From contig QIEB01000534.1 of the NCBI GenBank assembly GCA_003229495.1, positions 1-5,536 on the forward strand: a DNA stretch of 5,536 bases, written 5' to 3'. Both the position numbers and the translations under genes were made by a program. Positions 1 to 4,685 of the stretch are shown piece by piece. The notes beneath the pieces are model-generated. The model made no database searches. It was not told the origin of the DNA and was given only the letters and a program-made list of their open reading frames with translations. Source of the DNA: Flammeovirgaceae bacterium (GTDB lineage Bacteria; Bacteroidota; Bacteroidia; Cytophagales; Cyclobacteriaceae). Each line of letters begins with the position of its first letter. Position 1 is the first letter of the stretch.

Positions 1-1
1 C

Positions 2-763
2 GTCTGTGGTCAGGATGAAGCCCTGGAACTGGTGAGGGATTATGCCGAGTTGCCACTTTTGCACCCCGAACTGTTTCAGCAGGTAGGTGTAAGGCCGGGC
101 CGGGGAATTCTCCTGTGGGGGCCGCAGGGGAACGGCAAGACGATGCTGGCGCGGGCGGTGGCCGGAGAATCAGGGGCACACATAGAGACAATCAGTGGCC
201 CTGAGCTTCTCTCAAAATGGCTGGGTGAATCAGAACGCATGCTGCGGGAGACTTTCGCTCGGGCTGCTGGACTCGCCCCCTCCGTAATTATCATGGACGA
301 GGTTGATGCTATTGCCGGGGCACGCAGCCAGCCGGACGCTTCCTACCTGCGGGAAATTGTTTCCCAACTGTTAGTGCTGATGGACGGATTGTCCGAGCGA
401 GGCCGCATTCTCATAATCGCCACCACTAATTGTTACCAAGCCATCGACCCCGCCATTCTCCGTCCGGGACGCATCGACCGTAAGATATTTATGGGGCCGC
501 CGGACAGGACAGGTAGGGCAGCATTGTTCAATAAGCTGTTATCTCGCATGCCGGTAGCTGAAAATATTCAAGCAGATAAATTGGCTATACTCACCCCCGG
601 ACTATCCGGCGCTGAAATCGAACACCTCACCAACGAAGCCGGTCTGCTATCCGTCAAAGAAGCCATCGCCAACAACACCCCCGCTGAGACGGTCAAGGTC
701 TGTGCCCACCACTTCTGGCAAGCAATCAATAGCAACAAGGCTCCTGCCACTTACCCGACATAA
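2..763 (+). CDS. Cdc48/FtsH-like AAA+ ATPase, single core, 5' end outside window
   Basis: The frame is open from the left edge, and the residues before the first possible start (GTG at 32) already match the family (VCGQDEALELVRDYAELPLL, like the start of a classical AAA core), so the gene begins outside the window. Counting from codon 32: Walker A GPQGNGKT at residues 30-37; pore loop KWLG at 62-65 with aromatic W63; Walker B VIIMDEVDA at 85-93; sensor 1 N133; second region of homology ending ILRPGRID with both candidate arginine fingers R144 and R147; a C-terminal helical lid with LSGAEIEHLTNEA at 191-203. All catalytic parts are present, so an active ATP-driven hexameric unfoldase or remodeller is likely. 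Only one AAA core is visible; an N-terminal domain, a membrane segment or another AAA core could lie upstream. There is no FtsH zinc protease domain, because the protein ends soon after the lid. The substrate is unknown. G+C is clearly higher than in the genes to the right. Confidence 0.93.
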   Translation, partial: VCGQDEALELVRDYAELPLLHPELFQQVGVRPGRGILLWGPQGNGKTMLARAVAGESGAHIETISGPELLSKWLGESERMLRETFARAAGLAPSVIIMDEVDAIAGARSQPDASYLREIVSQLLVLMDGLSERGRILIIATTNCYQAIDPAILRPGRIDRKIFMGPPDRTGRAALFNKLLSRMPVAENIQADKLAILTPGLSGAEIEHLTNEAGLLSVKEAIANNTPAETVKVCAHHFWQAINSNKAPATYPT

Positions 764-836
764 GAAAATCCGCGGGGAGAGGCTTAACCGGCCTAAGTTT
801 ATCATGAAACTAACCATCAATAAGGAGAAAAAGCCG

Positions 837-932
837 ATGGAAAAGGAAAGGGGGTTGATAGACAATACTGATATGAGAAATAATTTTTCAATTGCGCTTT
901 TTCCTTGCGTTACTTCACCACTGCTCTTGTAA
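837..932 (+). pseudogene. Short ORF of 31 codons, probably remnant of a truncated gene
   Basis: ATG at 837 follows AAGGAG (822-827) with a 9-nt spacer, a good ribosome binding site 73 nt after the ATPase stop, so it could be a downstream operon member. The first residues (MEKERGLIDNTDMRNNF) are charged and look like a normal N-terminus. The rest is read antisense through the 3' end of the convergent repressor gene, with a 23-nt overlap, and stops at 930-932. I infer that a gene once continued here and was cut off by arrival of the repressor segment. A genuine 31-residue protein is the alternative. No family is recognised. Confidence 0.3.
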
Positions 933-1233
933 TCTTCACCAGTAGCCTCAACTTATCCCCATCTGCCTCTCTGATTAAGCTGTTTAAGGTTTCATTCAAC
1001 TCACGTGTACTGGGAGTCTGATGGGCAAATTCAAAGAAGTCTCTTAGTTCCACATTTAAGGCGTTAGCAAGTTTTACCAGCGTATCAATAGAAGGAAAGT
1101 GTTGTCCCATCTCTATTCTACTCAGATATTTGGAGCTAATATCAACCTTTTCTGCAAGCTCATCTTGAGACAACCCCAGATTCTTCCTTAATTCCTTCAT
1201 CCTTTTTCCAAACAGCGTTTTTATTTCTTCCAT
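910..1233 (-). CDS. XRE-family helix-turn-helix transcriptional repressor
   Basis: A 107-residue protein with an N-terminal HTH_3/XRE DNA-binding domain: from M1 at 1233, KRMKELRKNLGLSQDELAEK (about 10-29) is helices 1-2, DISSKYLSRIEMGQHFPSID (31-50) carries the recognition helix, and LVKLANALNVELRDFFEF closes the domain at about 52-69. The C-terminal 35 residues are helical and charged and may dimerise; short HTH proteins of this layout are common in Deltaproteobacteria and relatives. Start choice: an upstream in-frame ATG at 1245 exists, but its own first codons contain the sequence GGAGG (1243-1239 on the minus strand), which sits 5 nt before the ATG at 1233. I therefore take 1233; starting at 1245 would give 111 residues. 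It is transcribed away from a control region with two inverted repeats, so autoregulation is likely. Convergent with the short ORF ending at 932. Confidence 0.9.
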   Translation of the reverse strand: MEEIKTLFGKRMKELRKNLGLSQDELAEKVDISSKYLSRIEMGQHFPSIDTLVKLANALNVELRDFFEFAHQTPSTRELNETLNSLIREADGDKLRLLVKITRAVVK

Positions 1234-1255
1234 CATATCCTCCATGTTTAATTAA

Positions 1256-1284
1256 GTATCATCTTTTATGAAGGATATTGTGAA
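1256..1284 (-). promoter_or_regulatory. Candidate promoter of the XRE repressor gene
   Basis: On the minus strand TTCACA (1284-1279) and TGATAC (1261-1256) are separated by 17 nt. Transcription would start near 1250, leaving a short leader before ATG 1233 and almost none before ATG 1245, which agrees with the 1233 start. An alternative pair is TTGTCA (1313-1308) with TATGTG (1290-1285), also at 17 nt, which would overlap the rightward -35 box. Both are imperfect matches. Confidence 0.35.
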
Positions 1285-1289
1285 CACAT

Positions 1290-1316
1290 AATTTGTTAGA
1301 AATACCTTGACAAATT
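1290..1316. promoter_or_regulatory. Inverted repeat, candidate operator over the -35 box
   Basis: AATTTGT (1290-1296) and ACAAATT (1310-1316) are perfect 7-bp inverted arms with a 13-nt spacer. The right arm overlaps the rightward -35 box TTGACA (1307-1312). It is a plausible dimer-binding site for the divergent XRE protein, though its arms differ from those of the second dyad. Confidence 0.4.
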
Positions 1317-1334
1317 CTACCAGATAGATATAAT
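1307..1334 (+). promoter_or_regulatory. Consensus sigma70-type promoter pointing right
   Basis: A perfect TTGACA (1307-1312), a 16-nt spacer and a perfect TATAAT (1329-1334). Transcription would begin near 1341 and enter the short ORF at 1372. Two perfect hexamers in the gap between a repressor gene and a divergent ORF are typical of a strong promoter kept shut by that repressor. Confidence 0.75.
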
Positions 1335-1343
1335 AGTCTATCT
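1322..1343. promoter_or_regulatory. Inverted repeat, candidate operator enclosing the -10 box
   Basis: AGATAGA (1322-1328) and TCTATCT (1337-1343) are perfect 7-bp inverted arms around an 8-nt spacer that contains the whole TATAAT box. A protein bound here would block RNA polymerase directly. The most likely ligand is the adjacent XRE repressor; this is inference from position and symmetry. Confidence 0.6.
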
Positions 1344-1371
1344 ACAAGGTATATATTATGAGGTATTATCT

Positions 1372-1455
1372 ATGAATTTAGATGATGCAGCCAGCACTAC
1401 TATTAACAGCAATGCCAGCGCCGAGCAATTACCTGACATGAAGGAGATGGGCTGA
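1372..1455 (+). CDS. Short ORF of 27 codons under the divergent promoter, possibly the start of a broken gene
   Basis: ATG at 1372 follows GAGG (1360-1363) with an 8-nt spacer and lies about 30 nt after the predicted transcription start. The peptide (MNLDDAASTTINSNASAEQL to residue 20, then PDMKEMG) is acidic and polar and looks like a natural N-terminus. It stops at TGA 1453-1455. Beyond that stop the same frame remains open to 1701, starting SGNKSFKAFGNDDNPMTFQE, which also looks coding at first. The simplest reading is that this is the first gene of the repressed transcript and has decayed by a nonsense mutation. It could instead be a real small protein. No family is recognised. Confidence 0.42.
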   Translation: MNLDDAASTTINSNASAEQLPDMKEMG

Positions 1456-1650
1456 TCTGGCAATAAGTCCTTTAAAGCTTTTGGGAATGACGACAATCCG
1501 ATGACTTTTCAGGAAATGCTAAGCGTTAACCGAAGACCAACGAGACTATGCATGGCCAATCTGGATAATCCGGTAAAATGTAGGAGTCACTCTCGCGGTA
1601 GGGATTGCCTTTGGTTAGTAACCTTATTTGCAACTTTTCGGCGTTTTTTC

Positions 1651-1680
1651 TTGACAAGAGACAGGGATATATTATATGTT
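1651..1680 (+). promoter_or_regulatory. Candidate promoter for the GspC-like gene
   Basis: A perfect TTGACA (1651-1656) is followed by two usable -10 boxes: TATATG (1673-1678, 16-nt spacer) or TATGTT (1675-1680, 18-nt spacer). Transcription from here would give a leader of about 135 nt before ATG 1823. No other promoter as good is seen between here and the gene. Confidence 0.5.
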
Positions 1681-1700
1681 AATGTCCTATTAGTGTCATA
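1679..1700 (+). repeat. Tandem 11-bp direct repeat next to a promoter
   Basis: TTAATGTCCTA (1679-1689) is followed directly by TTAGTGTCATA (1690-1700), with 9 of 11 bases equal. The spacing is about one helical turn, placing both on the same DNA face at the predicted start of transcription. It could be a binding site for a regulator, or chance in A/T-rich DNA. Confidence 0.35.
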
Positions 1701-1822
1701 GCGGTACATATCATAATCTAGTGAGGTTTAGTTACTGTTGAATAGTTAAAAATCGGAGCGCTAAAAATCAAGCATATGTCTCTGGGGGGGAATGAAAAGA
1801 ATATGCTGGGGTAAGGGCGGAA

Positions 1823-2764
1823 ATGAGGAAATACTGGTTTTGGCCTATCGTGTTAGTGGGGGTAATATCCTACTTATACCTAAACTTTGCCCCTCCGCCC
1901 GAAAACAAGTCAACTCACCTAGCCTCGGCAACCACTTCTCCTAAGATTAAAAAATTAGCGAGTACTTATTCCCCTTCCCAGCTCAAAGAACCAAGAGTTC
2001 CAGTAACTTCTCTAGATAACATTCAGCCGGCTACGGCATCATACCCTAGCAAACAATCTTCTCCTATTCCCGCAACCTCTGCCAACAAACCTCTGCCAAA
2101 AATCTTTTGGGGCTACTTAAGGTTAGTGGATACTACCTTCTTTGGTCATAATCATCCACTGAATAGAGCAATTATAGAAGATCTAGTCACTTCCGAAAAA
2201 GAGCCTTATCCCCTGAGTTCTACTCTCCCCTATGGGAGCAAGCTAACCCAGATTCTGAAAGATAGAATTGTGCTAGAAAAGAATGGAAAGAAAAGAAGCC
2301 TGAGGCTATTTGACAGCCTGGACAACGCTGCTGAAAGAAAAGCCCTCTTGGCACGGGGCTATCAGAGAGTCACCCAAAACAAGTGGCTGATAAGCTCCAA
2401 TCGTTTATTGAAAGATAACAAAAACATAGCGGGTATATTAGCTGAAGCCGAAATCACCCCTTATTCCAGCCCGGATGGAGAACGGGGATTTCAAGTAAAC
2501 AAGCTCAAGCAGGGGAGCCTGATGGAAGAACTGGGCTTCCGTGAAGGGGATATTATCAGCGGAGTCAACGGGGGAAAACTGGGTGATATAAAAGCTGTTT
2601 TACAAACATACCGGAAACTAAGGAAATCTTCACTGATAAATGTCACTATAGAACGCGAGCAGCACCCAGCAAACTTATCATATCAGATGATTCCTGATGG
2701 GACACCTTCGTATAGCATTGAAGAAGTCCTGCAAGCATCAAATATTGCTAAGTTGTGGGAGTAA
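1823..2764 (+). CDS. GspC-like type II secretion inner-membrane protein with PDZ domain
   Basis: 313 residues. It has a short cytoplasmic N-terminus, one membrane anchor at residues 5-22 (WFWPIVLVGVISYLYLNF), a Ser/Pro/Thr-rich flexible linker (24-93), an HR-like region (about 95-162, with NRAIIED, a PYPLSSTLPYGSKL stretch and DRIVLEKNGKKRSLRL), a linker, and a C-terminal PDZ domain (about 215-292) with GFQVNKLKQGSLMEELGFRE then GDIISGVNG. This order is that of GspC, which links the outer-membrane secretin GspD to the inner-membrane platform in type II secretion and may help recognise substrates. The length is normal for GspC. ATG 1823 is preceded by a modest GGGCGG-like site (1815-1820). No gspD, gspE or other secretion gene follows, so it is either an orphan or part of a dispersed system. 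Another PDZ membrane protein is possible, but the HR-like strand pattern favours GspC. Confidence 0.78.
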   Translation: MRKYWFWPIVLVGVISYLYLNFAPPPENKSTHLASATTSPKIKKLASTYSPSQLKEPRVPVTSLDNIQPATASYPSKQSSPIPATSANKPLPKIFWGYLRLVDTTFFGHNHPLNRAIIEDLVTSEKEPYPLSSTLPYGSKLTQILKDRIVLEKNGKKRSLRLFDSLDNAAERKALLARGYQRVTQNKWLISSNRLLKDNKNIAGILAEAEITPYSSPDGERGFQVNKLKQGSLMEELGFREGDIISGVNGGKLGDIKAVLQTYRKLRKSSLINVTIEREQHPANLSYQMIPDGTPSYSIEEVLQASNIAKLWE

Positions 2765-2892
2765 TTATTCAAGGGGATTGGGCCTGGTATTGTGCCTTGG
2801 GCTACTGGGCTATGGAGGGCTGGACGCAGGCATCAACGAAGATATATAAGAAGATAAGAATCGCTCGCATTTGCTTTTAAGAGGGAAGGATT
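2765..2892 (+). other. Spacer between the GspC-like gene and the secreted-protein gene
   Basis: There is no convincing terminator, so read-through from the upstream gene is possible. The segment 2778-2849 reads in one frame as a short hydrophobic Gly/Leu-rich peptide from a TTG codon, with AAGGGG (2771-2776) placed too close to serve it; I do not call it a gene. The end holds the ribosome binding site GAGGG (2881-2885), 7 nt before ATG 2893. Confidence 0.4.
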
Positions 2893-4554
2893 ATGTTGAA
2901 GAAAAAGAAACTTGTTTCTTGGGGATTAATTAGTACGGTTATAGCTTTTTGGATAACAGCGAGTGTCGCAAACGCTGGGTATGTTGGCTTGCCTATGAAG
3001 GATGGCGAACAATTTGAATTTGAATTCCAAGCAGGGTCAAATTTACGAGAAAGTGAAATCTATGGAGAAAAAGGAGCAACACTTAGCACGGATGATAACC
3101 CCGCAGTAGTAGAGTATAGATTTAAAGAAAAAGTGCCAACCAACGTAAGTTCTTTGAAAATTATAATTCAAACAAAGGATGGAGCATATTTTTCTGGTTG
3201 GGAGGGTGGTTGGGTAGAAATATTAGATTGGACAGAAGTTACTAACTATGGTGGGTACGAAAAACATTATTATGATAAGTCAGCCCGGTGGGATTTGCCT
3301 GATGAGGACAAAACAACTGTGGGGATTGTAAGCACTAACGTTTGGAAATACATATATGATGCCAATCGTCCTGAAATAGTAGACTTAATGTCAAGAGAAA
3401 AAGGTGAAATCATTATTGTTGTCGGTTGTCAAAGTCAAGATGAGTTGAATATTAAGTATGTCAAACTTATGTATTGGTGTGCTGACAATGATGAAGATGG
3501 TTATGAAGCTAAGTCCTGTGGGGGGAATGATTGCAATGACAATGATAAAAATATCCATCCAAATGCTACTGAAACTTGCAATGGAAAAGATGATAATTGC
3601 GATGACTTTATAGATGAAGATTTAACCCAAGCAACTACATGTGGCGTAGGAGCATGTGCCGGTAATACAGGGACTGAAACATGTACAAACGGTGTTTGGG
3701 GCAATGACACTTGTAATCCATTAGCTGGTGCTACAACCGAAACCTGTAATAACATAGACGACAATTGTGATGGCACTGTGGATGAAAACCTAGCACCCCA
3801 ACAAACTACATGTGGTGTGGGTGCATGTGCCGGTAATACAGGGACTAAAACATGTACAAATGGTGTTTGGGGTAATGACACCTGTGATCCATTAGCTGGT
3901 AAAACACTTGAAGTCTGTGATGGTTCAGTTGATGAGGATTGTGACGGTACTGTAGATGAAGGGTGCGAGTGTACTCCTGGTGATACTAGGTCATGTGGCT
4001 CTAATGTAGGAGAATGTAGTACTGGTATCCAGACTTGTCAGCTTGACGGTACTTGGGGCCTTGAATGTGTTGGCGAGGTAGGTTCTACTACTGAAGTCTG
4101 CGACAATCTGGACAATGATTGCAATGGTAAAATTGATGAAAATCAAGTATGTGGTACAGATAATACAAGTCCATCGGTAACAGTGAACTCTCCCAATGAA
4201 GGAGAGAATTGGTCCGGCACACAAAGTATTCTGTGGACAGCGACAGATGCAGAGCAGACCGGAACGAATGCTTTATCTACTACATTGTATTATGGAACAT
4301 CAGCTACTGGCCCCTGGACAGAAATTGTTTCCGGTCAAACTTGCACCAGTGGTGTCCAAGCCAATTATTCTTGGAACACCACTTTGATATCTAATGGTAC
4401 TTATTGGGTGAGGATAGTAGTTTCCGATGGAGCTGGAGGTAGTGGGGAAGATGTTTCCAATGAGTCATTTATTAGCGAAGCGAATACCCCATTGTGGAGC
4501 GTAGCGGAACATTGGGGTTTCCTTGAAAGGGAAAGGTGTCGGAAAACCGTTTAG
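2893..4554 (+). CDS. Large secreted MopE-like repeat protein, truncated by an inserted element
   Basis: ATG 2893 has GAGGG 7 nt upstream. Residues 1-28 are a Sec signal peptide (KKKK, hydrophobic core, likely cut after VANA). Residues 29-195 form a beta-rich domain I do not recognise. Residues 196-420 hold four Cys/Asp motifs of the MopE metal-binding type: CNGKDDNCDDFIDE (229-242), CNNIDDNCDGTVDE (285-298), CDGSVDEDCDGTVDE (342-356) and CDNLDNDCNGKIDE (403-416). The first is preceded by DNDEDGYEAKSCGGNDCNDN, an acidic loop that may bind calcium or another metal. Between them are Cys-rich GVGACAGNTGT repeats. Residues 425-526 are a Kre9/KNH-like beta domain. The last 27 residues (from 527) are encoded by the inserted element and end at TAG 4552-4554, so the native C-terminal half is lost. 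Role: extracellular or surface-bound, perhaps metal-binding or adhesive. It follows the GspC-like gene by 128 nt in the same direction. Confidence 0.85.
   Translation: MLKKKKLVSWGLISTVIAFWITASVANAGYVGLPMKDGEQFEFEFQAGSNLRESEIYGEKGATLSTDDNPAVVEYRFKEKVPTNVSSLKIIIQTKDGAYFSGWEGGWVEILDWTEVTNYGGYEKHYYDKSARWDLPDEDKTTVGIVSTNVWKYIYDANRPEIVDLMSREKGEIIIVVGCQSQDELNIKYVKLMYWCADNDEDGYEAKSCGGNDCNDNDKNIHPNATETCNGKDDNCDDFIDEDLTQATTCGVGACAGNTGTETCTNGVWGNDTCNPLAGATTETCNNIDDNCDGTVDENLAPQQTTCGVGACAGNTGTKTCTNGVWGNDTCDPLAGKTLEVCDGSVDEDCDGTVDEGCECTPGDTRSCGSNVGECSTGIQTCQLDGTWGLECVGEVGSTTEVCDNLDNDCNGKIDENQVCGTDNTSPSVTVNSPNEGENWSGTQSILWTATDAEQTGTNALSTTLYYGTSATGPWTEIVSGQTCTSGVQANYSWNTTLISNGTYWVRIVVSDGAGGSGEDVSNESFISEANTPLWSVAEHWGFLERERCRKTV
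3634..3900 (+). repeat. Two copies of a 96-nt coding repeat, 171 nt apart
   Basis: Copies at 3634-3729 and 3805-3900 encode a Cys-rich block (TTCGVGACAGNTGT, then TCTNGVWGNDTC, then PLAG). Differences are mostly third-position changes. The period of 171 nt equals 57 codons and includes one Cys/Asp motif per unit. A more diverged third unit follows at about 3975-4075 (SCGSNVGECSTGIQTCQLDG). Confidence 0.85.
4162..4470 (+). repeat. First copy of a 309-nt KNH-like domain repeat
   Basis: This pairs with 5060-5368 at a constant offset of 898 nt and without a gap. By hand count there are 2 mismatches in the first 185 nt (4162-4346) and 24 in the remaining 124 nt. It encodes a beta domain starting NTSPSVTVNSPNEGENWSGT, with ILWTATDAE and YWVRIVVSDGAGG, similar in pattern to Kre9/KNH-like or other Ig-like modules of secreted bacterial proteins. 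Confidence 0.9.
4469..4474. repeat. Left copy of the TTATTA target-site duplication
   Basis: TTATTA at 4469-4474 is repeated at 4680-4685 on the other side of the element. Joining the flanks with one copy gives TCA TTT ATT AAT AAT CTA in the correct frame, which supports a duplication made on insertion. Confidence 0.65.
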
Positions 4555-4564
4555 GTTTTCTGAC
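4538..4564. other. Strong 11-bp hairpin in the element
   Basis: The left arm GTCGGAAAACC (4538-4548) and the right arm GGTTTTCTGAC (4554-4564) pair over 11 positions with one G-T pair and a loop of GTTTA. The stop codon TAG that ends the truncated protein (4552-4554) lies at the loop and right arm. No T-run follows, so it is not a standard intrinsic terminator. Confidence 0.75.
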
Positions 4565-4589
4565 TCTAATAAATTATTCCGCTAAGATA

Positions 4590-4672
4590 CCCCATTGCGG
4601 AAACCGAGCGGAACGGAAGGAAACTGAGCAAAGCGAAGTTGAGTGCAGTGGAGCTCGGTTGGAGCGGTGGGG
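4590..4672. other. Long imperfect stem at the right side of the element
   Basis: Arms at 4590-4609 and 4653-4672 are both 20 nt and pair without gaps: the outer CCCCA, two G-T pairs and a GC step; then a three-base internal mismatch; then eight pairs through AACCGAGC with GCTCGGTT. The 43-nt loop carries most of the third and all of the fourth and fifth GAGCGNAGCGGA-like units. Confidence 0.7.
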
Positions 4673-4679
4673 AGCTTCA

Positions 4680-4685
4680 TTATTA
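4680..4685. repeat. Right copy of the TTATTA target-site duplication
   Basis: This is the second copy of TTATTA, directly after the element. The host frame resumes here one base out of phase with the upstream part. Confidence 0.65.

Larger units (their letters stand above)
1456..1822 (+). other. Intergenic stretch with a decayed coding segment and leader of the GspC-like gene
   Basis: Right after the TGA at 1453, the frame reads plausibly as protein to about 1530 (through PMTFQEMLSVN), then turns into Arg/Cys-rich sequence unlike coding DNA. Shifting frame near 1530 gives EDQRDYAWPIWIIR and a stop at 1576-1578, which would fit an additional frameshift. From about 1580 to 1650 I see nothing recognisable. 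A promoter and a tandem repeat follow (separate entries). The last 120 nt form an A/T-rich leader with a run of seven G at 1784-1790 and no good hairpin. Confidence 0.4.
4475..4679. mobile_element. Hairpin-rich MITE/REP-like non-autonomous element, 205 bp, inserted in a coding sequence
   Basis: The element lies between two TTATTA copies and has no coding capacity of its own. The ends carry short imperfect inverted repeats: GAAGC (4477-4481) against GCTTC (4674-4678), then CCCCA (4487-4491) against TGGGG (4668-4672). Inside are: a left hairpin, ACCCCATTGT (4486-4495) with ACATTGGGGT (4509-4518) and one mismatch; a middle hairpin at 4538-4564; and a right stem at 4590-4609 with 4653-4672. ATACCCCATTGYGGA occurs twice (4484-4498 and 4587-4601). 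A 12-mer close to GAGCGNAGCGGA occurs at 4473, 4497, 4606, 4626 and 4641. Such small palindromic elements are usually moved by a transposase supplied elsewhere. Insertion plus duplication is 211 bp, which shifts the host frame by one. Confidence 0.72.

Noticed and set aside
1453..1455. TGA as a selenocysteine codon
   Set aside because: No convincing SECIS-like hairpin follows, and the residues around it do not resemble a known selenoprotein.
1501..1701. ORF of 66 codons as an independent gene
   Set aside because: There is no ribosome site at its ATG, and the second half is Arg/Cys-rich and not protein-like. It is better read as the tail of a decayed frame that begins at 1372.
1776..1814. 12-codon upstream ORF with a G7 run before the GspC-like gene
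   Set aside because: It has no ribosome site, and a single G7 tract is not enough to argue for leader-peptide or phase-variation control.
2778..2849. Hydrophobic Gly/Leu-rich small peptide between the two large genes
   Set aside because: It needs a TTG start with a badly placed ribosome site and is only 23 codons; it remains possible but unsupported.
3501..3881. Minus-strand ORF of 126 codons
   Set aside because: It is the antisense shadow of the Cys/Asp repeats; its own internal repeats mirror those of the coding strand and it has no ribosome site.
3634..3900. CRISPR-like repeat array
   Set aside because: Only two long units, both coding and in frame, with no short palindromic repeats or unique spacers.
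3991..4224. Minus-strand ORF of 77 codons
   Set aside because: Antisense shadow of the secreted-protein gene, with no domain or start signal of its own.
4196..4394. Two out-of-frame plus-strand ORFs inside the first KNH-like copy
   Set aside because: They are alternate-frame readings of the domain repeat; one recurs at 5094-5309 only because the DNA is duplicated.
4538..4564. Hairpin as an intrinsic terminator of the secreted-protein gene
   Set aside because: The stem is strong but is not followed by a T-run, and it belongs to an inserted element.
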